Source: Turnera subulata
Taxonomy: Eukaryota > Streptophyta > Magnoliopsida > Malpighiales > Passifloraceae
Direction: 5' to 3'
NCBI GenBank assembly: GCA_028386065.3
Contig: JAKUCV010007503.1
Span: 1,645-65,644 of the forward strand
Length of the DNA: 64,000 bases
Made by a program: the position numbers and the translations under genes. The notes under the pieces are model-generated. The model was not told where the DNA came from. It saw nothing but the letters and a program-made list of their open reading frames with translations, and searched no databases. Below are positions 58,206-64,000 of this stretch, one piece after another (within the stretch, counting starts at the first letter, position 1; each line of letters starts with the position of its first letter).

Positions 58206-59754
58206 TGTAAGTTTCCCTAGGCTATATAACATTCATATAAAAGCAAAAGGATGCAGCGGAAGACAAGGGAAACAACCAAGAACACATGTGAAGCTAGTAA
58301 ACCGTATACTAATTTTACATACCTGTAAGGTTAGGATCTTTCACCTAACTTGTGTAAGGAATCAGTAAGAGCAAGAAGAAGAACTGCTCCTCTATGGTAT
58401 CCACACAAACCGTGATCGGCTTCGAATCGTCACACGAATCAAGCCTCGAGCACTCCCACTTGATGTGCTAGCAACAAAGGTAGGAGCTAGTGTGTGTTTG
58501 GGGTGTTTTTGAGTGCTTAAGCTCTTGCTTCTTTCACAAAGAAGAAGAACTGAAGAGAGGTGTTTTTTAGAGAGTTTTGGGGCTGCCAAAACGTGGTCAA
58601 GAGGCTGAGAATGAGGTGAATGATGTGATCACAAGCCACACTCACCACACACACTCATTGTCCACATTAGTTTAGTCTAATGGCCAACATGGTGGACCAA
58701 TGGTGATGATCATTACCACCATTGTCTCCCACTAATCCCATCAGACCTAACACCTCCACCTAAGAATGTCTCATCAATAATTCTGATAATTATTGATGCC
58801 AAAACCGGCCCTGGTTCAACCATGGTCCAACCACGGTCCAACCACACCCGGCCCAACCACGGTCCAACCATGGTTCAACCATCTGCCCGAATTAACGGTT
58901 CTATGTGTGTGACCCTGTAGGCACTTGTAACATCTGGCAATGATTGTAAAATCTCATTTACAATCATAAACAAAGAGCGGCGTCTAGCAACACATCATTG
59001 CTACCCGAACGACAAGATCAGAACTGATTCACTATGCCTCGGAATATGTCATCGTCCCTTCGTCCCATTATCAATATTAAACCGAGACATGGAATATGTC
59101 AATCTCGTATATGTTCAATCTCGATTTCTTGATCCTCGAGTTAACTGTGTAAAACGGATACCAATGATATCAACATATCATAATCCGAGCACGGCCGTGC
59201 ATTTACAGTTCAACTCTATCAAGAAACCATCCGATAATATACCCGTTATATGGGTTGGACGTATCCCCTCTTGATCAATCAAAACCCACTACATACTCGG
59301 CATATACCCAATGATTACCCTTATGTCCACCCAGTTACGGGTGACTAGGAATAATATCAAAGTACATGATTCATATGTTGGATACCTTGACGATCTCAGG
59401 TCGGAGGACAATCACATCTACAAGAACCACTAATGACATACATATAACATTCCATGTAGGGTTCTTATGTGGGTCGGTCCAGTCCACAAGTTCTCCAACT
59501 TGTACCCGTATGTAGAATTCATATCACATATGTAATTCTCAACATACGCTAGTCTTAACTTATTATTACAACCCATCCGAAATAATAACCGACTAGGGAC
59601 ATTTAAGAATATACATATCAAATATATATATATACTTGGGTTATAAGTATGTGCAAGCGTTTATCTCATAAACGATACTTATTGGAATAACCTTAATGCA
59701 TATACACAACTACAAATAATCATCCATGATTGGCTTTTGGGCATATTACTAACA
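58206..59754 (-). repeat. Copia solo LTR with target duplication
   Basis: In element sense it starts TGTTAGTAATATGCCC at 59754 and ends near CTTACA at 58206 (1549 bp). GTTAT at 58201-58205 and 59755-59759 is a perfect target duplication. It contains the GGATGCAGCGGAAG word common in plant copia LTRs (plus strand 58249). It splits the spacer of the Sirevirus-like element and is therefore younger than it. Confidence 0.88.
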
Positions 59755-59797
59755 GTTATGTATGTACATAATAAGAGGATGCATGGTTTGTTCAAAG

Positions 59798-59855
59798 ACC
59801 AAGTATTAAACCAAGTATGAAACCAAGCATAAAACCAAGTATCAAACCAAGTAAG
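59798..59855 (-). repeat. Five-copy short tandem repeat after pol
   Basis: Units of 12-13 bp read ACTTGGTTTNATA-like in element sense. They lie just downstream of the pol stop. They contain the same TGGTTT word that forms the element's palindromes. Confidence 0.8.
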
Positions 59856-59863
59856 CATAAGAG

Positions 59864-61612
59864 TCAAGGTAAGTTACACATTCCAAGTTCAAGTCTGATC
59901 TTGGTGAATTGATCCTCTTTGAGTGGCTTTGTAAAGATATCAGCAAGCTGATTTTTAGTCTTCACGAATTCAATTTCCTCATCTTTCTTCAACACATGGT
60001 CTCGGATAAAATGATGTCTCACTTCAATGTGCTTGGTTCGAGAGTGTTGTACAGGATTCTTGGTCAAAGTAATAGCACTAGAGCTGTCATAATAGATTGG
60101 CACACAATTAAATGTTAGTCCATAATCACTTAAAGTTTGTTCCATCCATATGACTTGTGCACAACAAGCTCCTGCTGCAACATATTCAACCTCTGTGGTT
60201 GAGGTTGCAACAGAATTTTGCTTCTTGCTTGACCAAGACACAAGAGACTGTCCAAGTAATTGGCATGTCCCACTTGTGCTTTTTCGATCTAATGTGCACC
60301 CTGCAAAATCTGCATATGAATAATTTGTTAGCTCTAAAGTGCTGACTTTAGGATACCATAAACCAAGTGAGGATGTTCCCTTAAGATACTTGAATATGCG
60401 TTTAATAACTTTTAGGTGTGACTCTTTATGACATGATTGAAATCTTGCACATAAGCAGACACTAAACATAATGTCAGGTCTTGTAGCAGTGAGATAAAGA
60501 AGACTACCTATCATGCCTCTATACATTTTTATATCAACATCCTTACCATGTTCATCCTTATCAAGTTTGGTGGATATGCTCATAGGGGTGGCACTAGGCT
60601 TGGTTTCACTCAAACCAAAGCGCTTAAGCAACTCCCGAGTGTACTTAGCTTGGTTAATGAAAATACCACCATCAAGCTGCTTAACATGGAATCCCAGAAA
60701 AAAATTTAGCTCACCCATCATACTCTTTTCGAATTCACTATGCATAAGCTTCTCAAATTCCTTGCAAAGCAAATCATTAGTAGCTCCAAACAAAATATCA
60801 TCAACATAGATTTGCACAATGTTAACATCACTTTTGTTAGTTCTAACAAACAATGTTGAATCAACTTTGCCTCTAGAGAATCCTATAGACACAAGATAAG
60901 AGCTTAATCTATCATACCATGCTCTGAGAGCTTGTTTAAGTCCATATAATGCCTTTTTAAGCTTATTAACATGCTCAGGATGGTCATGACTTTCAAAACC
61001 AGGTGGTTGCTCTACATAGACCTCTTCTAGGATATGTCCATTTAAGAATGCACTCTTAACATCCATTTGATAGAGTTTAAATGATCTATATGATGCAAAT
61101 GCAAGTAGCATGCGTATAGATTCTAACCTAGCAATAGAAGCAAAGGTCTCATCATAATCAATATCTTCTTCTTGATTGTAACCTTGAGCAACTAACCTTG
61201 CTTTATTTCTTACCACAACTCTAGTCTCATCAAGTTTGTTTCTGAAAACCTATTTGGTTTCAATGACTAGATGCTCAGCAGGTCTAGCCACAAGTTCCCA
61301 AACATCACTTCTCTTGAACTGATATAACTCTTCTTGCATCGCCATCACCCAATTTTCATCAAGAATGGCCTCTTTTGCACTTTTAGGTTCCACTTGTGAA
61401 AGGAATGCATGATGAGGGTTGACATTGTGCAATGAGGATCTGGTAGTCACCCCTCTGGATAAATCTCCAAGTATAACCTCTATTGAGTGTCCCCTAGGTG
61501 CTCTCACATTTCCATGTGAAGTAGATCCTTGTTCTGCATTGTTTGGTTTTTCCCTAGAACCACATGGTTCTATGTTTGATTGTGAGTCTGGTTGAATGGT
61601 TGGTTCATGCAT
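59864..61612 (-). pseudogene. Sirevirus-like pol: reverse transcriptase and RNase H
   Basis: Reading from 61612, a spacer and the RT start (DENWVMAMQEELYQFKRSDVWELV) end in a stop at 61250-61252, where Trp is expected before VFRNKLDE. The frame then stays open for 450 codons to 59864: LVAQGYNQEEDIDYDETFA, YQMDVKSAFLNG, the catalytic YVDDILFG, then RNase H (YADFAGC with Tyr at the usual Asp site of YSDADFAGC; DRKSTSGTCQ; STTEVEYVAAG; TKNQLADIFTKPL). The gene copies element RNA into DNA. The RT core is nearly intact apart from the single stop, so the element is not very old. Confidence 0.9.
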
Positions 61613-62985
61613 GGGCAGTGGAAGTGGCTCCAGTTCAGGAGGTTCTTCTTCTTTTCAGCAGTCCCATTAATGCTTATGATCTTTGGTTGATCCTCAGGTA
61701 CAATGTTTGTGACTATATCATCATATGCATCACATGGGTCAATCTCATCAAAAACAACATGCATGGTTTCTTCAACAACCAAGGTTCTCTTGTCATAGAC
61801 TCGATATGCTTTACTAGTTAGAGAGTATCTAAGAAATATACCATCATCAGATTTAGCCTCAAATTTATCAAGGTTGTCCTTAGTATTGAGAATGTAGCAC
61901 TTAGACCCAAATACTCTAAAATAACCAATGCTTGGTTTCTTATCAAACCAAATCTCATAGGGGGTCTTTTCAATCAAAAGACGCAATGATACTCTATTTA
62001 TAATGTAACAAGCTGTGTTTACACCCTTTGCCCAGAAGTAGACAGGTAACTTATGCTCATTAAGCATAGTTCTAGCCATTTCTTGCAAAGTTCGATTCTT
62101 CCTTTCAACAACCCCATTTTGTTGAGGTGTTCTAGGAGTCGAAAAAGTGTGTTCAATGCCACTTTGTTCAGAGAAGTGTTTAAATACAAGATTATCAAAT
62201 TCTCCTCCAAGATCACTTTTAATTTTTGAAATCTTATAGCTTTTTTCATTTTGTAGACGTCTAACAAGAGTTCCAAATTCAAAGAATGAATGATCTTTTT
62301 GTGCAAGAAATAACACCCATGTATATCTTGAATAATCATCCACAACCACAAATGCATAACTTTTACCACCTAGACTTACTGTACTCATAGGTCCAAACAA
62401 GTCAATGTGTAGTAGTTCATGGGGCCTAGATGTAAAAATAGTATGCTTAGGTTGAAAGAAACTTTTATCCTATTTTCCAAGCTGACAGGCTCTGCAAGTG
62501 GTTTCTTTCTCATACTTGAGCTTGGGCAGACCTCTTACCAACTCCTTTTTGGACAAATTTGAGATAAGCTCTAAATTTGTATGGCTAAGCCTTCTGTGCT
62601 AAAGGGTTGGTGTCTCTGTTCTTGCACTTAGACACTTGAACTCAGGGTCAAAAACATTGCATAGGTTTATAGAATATATGTTGCCTTTTCTGTTGCCAAC
62701 AAAAACCACTTTGTTTTTTTCTAAAACCAAACATCTAGAAGCCTAAAAAACAACCTTGTATCCTTTGTCACATAGCTGGCTAATACTTAACAGGTTATAC
62801 TTTAGATTGTCAACCGATAAAACATGCTCAATAACAGGGTTAAAACCAATATTAACAAGACCAAGGATCTTCCCTTTTGACTTATCATCAAAAGTTACAT
62901 TACCTCGGTCCTTTTCAGTTACGGATGGAAACATGGATAAGTCTCCAGTCATATGCCTTAAACACCCACTGTCCAAGATCCATTC
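61570..62985 (-). pseudogene. Sirevirus-like pol: protease end and integrase
   Basis: The protease segment starts near 62985 with WILDSGC and HMTGD (Leu where Ser is common after the Cys). The integrase zinc-binding end (CRACQLGK, ~62475-62500) is followed by a stop where Gln is expected. The core is open from 62400 to 61570. It keeps the D-D-E triad: D in VVVDDYSRYTW, D in IKSDLGGEF, E in NGVVERKNRT. The C-terminal GSKCYILN segment follows. A frameshift near 61600-61660 separates it from RT. A further stop is near 62743. Confidence 0.88.
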
Positions 62986-63820
62986 ATCCCTAGTATCCTG
63001 TCAACATGATCAAGTTCTAGGTACTCAAACTGACTTGGGTCCTTCAAGGTTAGGCTTGGTTCCTTTCGGAACCCACATATACCTCACATTATTGTTTCTC
63101 TTCTTAAACCAACAGGTTCTGATACCATGACCAGCTTTACCATAGAAATAACATGTAATATGAGATGTACTAGATCTATATGAATGCATATGATAGTTTT
63201 TCCTAGGTGGATACATGTTTTTCCTAGGTGTATATGGTTTTCCAGACCTAGTTCGAACAAATGGCACATACTGGTTTGGTTTGTTACAAACCATATTGGC
63301 ATCATTTGATTTGTGTGCCCTGTTAGGAGATATGTGTCTATATTGTATCCTGGATCCTATCTTAGCATTCTTAGCAGTCTGATAAGGTTTGTTAGCATGC
63401 ACATGAGTATTAACAAGCATATCAGACCTTGCCTTGACAAAGTGCACAGAAGTGTTTGGTTTTTCAAAAACCACATGTTAAGCTCCTATTCCTTCTTTCT
63501 GCACAGAGTATCTTTGCTGACCTAACAATATGTTTAGATTTTCAGTTCCACTGGTAAATTTCTCAAGAGAGTGTTTAAGATCTCTAACTTCTTCTTTAAG
63601 CTTACTATTTTCCATAACCAACATCTCACTTTTAGCGATACTAGAAACATTTTTCTTTTCTAGATCACTATGAGCAACTTTTTCAGCTTTCAGAGTTTCA
63701 TATGACCTACATAACTCTATATAAGCAGTATCAAGCTTTTCATATGCATTTTTATGTGCTTCAGCATCATATTCAAGTAAATCAATGCGCTTCTTATATG
63801 CTTTGTTCTTTTTAAGAGCT
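62986..63820 (-). pseudogene. Sirevirus-like gag, C-terminal part
   Basis: Downwards from 63820 the translation is coiled-coil-like (AHKNAYEKLDTAYIEL, LEKKNVSSIAKSEMLVMENS). A stop lies near 63480, then FEKPNTSVHFVKARS, NMVCNKPNQYVPFVRTRS and a knuckle CYFYGKAGHGIRTC, in which the second Cys is Tyr. Stops at about 63025 precede the protease. The N-terminal part of gag is missing because another LTR starts at 63821. Gag would form the particle. This copy is non-functional. Confidence 0.82.
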
Positions 63821-64000
63821 TGAAATGCCCCGACCCGTATTTACCGTACACAGTAAACACGTGCCGGAACTGTGACGACCCAACCAAAACAAGCCCAGCA
63901 TATAGTGTATACAACTGAAACTTGGGCTCAACAGCCCAATATAAAAACCACAATAATCATCATAACCGGCCCAATGGCCCAACAATAGTAAAAATAATGC
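63821..64000. repeat. Start of a gypsy-type LTR inserted in the Sirevirus-like gag
   Basis: The coding similarity of gag stops at 63820. The next bases TGAAATGCCCCGACCC and TGTGACGACCC (63872) resemble chromovirus-type LTR starts. The element runs past the window edge. The left flank GAGCT (63816-63820) would be the target duplication. Confidence 0.5.

Overview
The window is nuclear DNA of a flowering plant, most likely a eudicot with a repeat-rich genome. Two host genes have clear plant orthologues and plant-style GT-AG introns. There is one nuclear tRNA gene. Almost everything else is plant retrotransposon material: Ty3/gypsy Tat-like and Athila-like elements, Ty1/copia including a Sirevirus-like element, LINEs, solo LTRs and small DNA transposons. 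I cannot name the species.

Positions 1-17100 are a nest of insertions. A LINE fragment (16348-17099) was hit by an Athila-like element (LTR 15089-16347, broken gag 13334-14946). That element was hit by a large non-autonomous Tat-like element (5' LTR 11482-13333, non-coding interior 4911-11481, part of its 3' LTR 4638-4910). The non-autonomous element was hit in turn by a related gag-protease-coding element (LTR 3153-4637, leader 2641-3152, gag-pro 85-2640). The last three read on the minus strand. The two Tat-like elements share LTR, primer-binding site and leader, so the coding one, or its relatives, could have mobilised the non-coding one. The non-coding interior is built from three families of tandem stem-loops. 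One of these has an invariant 9-nt loop and stems that change in a compensatory way.

Positions 17100-20800 hold a decayed copia RT/RNase H end and its 3' LTR. A Mutator-like inverted-repeat element with a 9-bp target duplication split this LTR, and a gypsy-type solo LTR follows it.

Positions 20800-38000 are the host-gene island. NOT3 (CCR4-NOT subunit 3, 16 coding exons, 889 codons) occupies 21384-29309, tRNA-Ala(CGC) 30842-30914, and a GPI-anchored plant beta-1,3-glucanase (two exons, 485 aa) 33374-36961. All three are on the plus strand and look intact.

Positions 38660-53200 are repeats again. A LINE ORF2 pseudogene is split by a solo LTR of the Tat-like family, with a 5-bp target duplication, and that LTR carries a hAT-like MITE. 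Downstream are an inverted-repeat element, AT-rich DNA with small tandem duplications, a minus-strand LINE ORF1 pseudogene, and a second gypsy-type solo LTR with a perfect target duplication.

Positions 53200-63820 are a minus-strand Sirevirus-like copia element. It runs 3' LTR, polypurine tract, envelope-like ORF, RT-RNase H, integrase, protease and gag, and is broken by several stops. A copia solo LTR is inserted between pol and the env-like region. Palindromes of the form TGGTTT...AAACCA are scattered over the whole element, in coding and non-coding parts alike. At 63821 another gypsy-type LTR begins and runs off the window.
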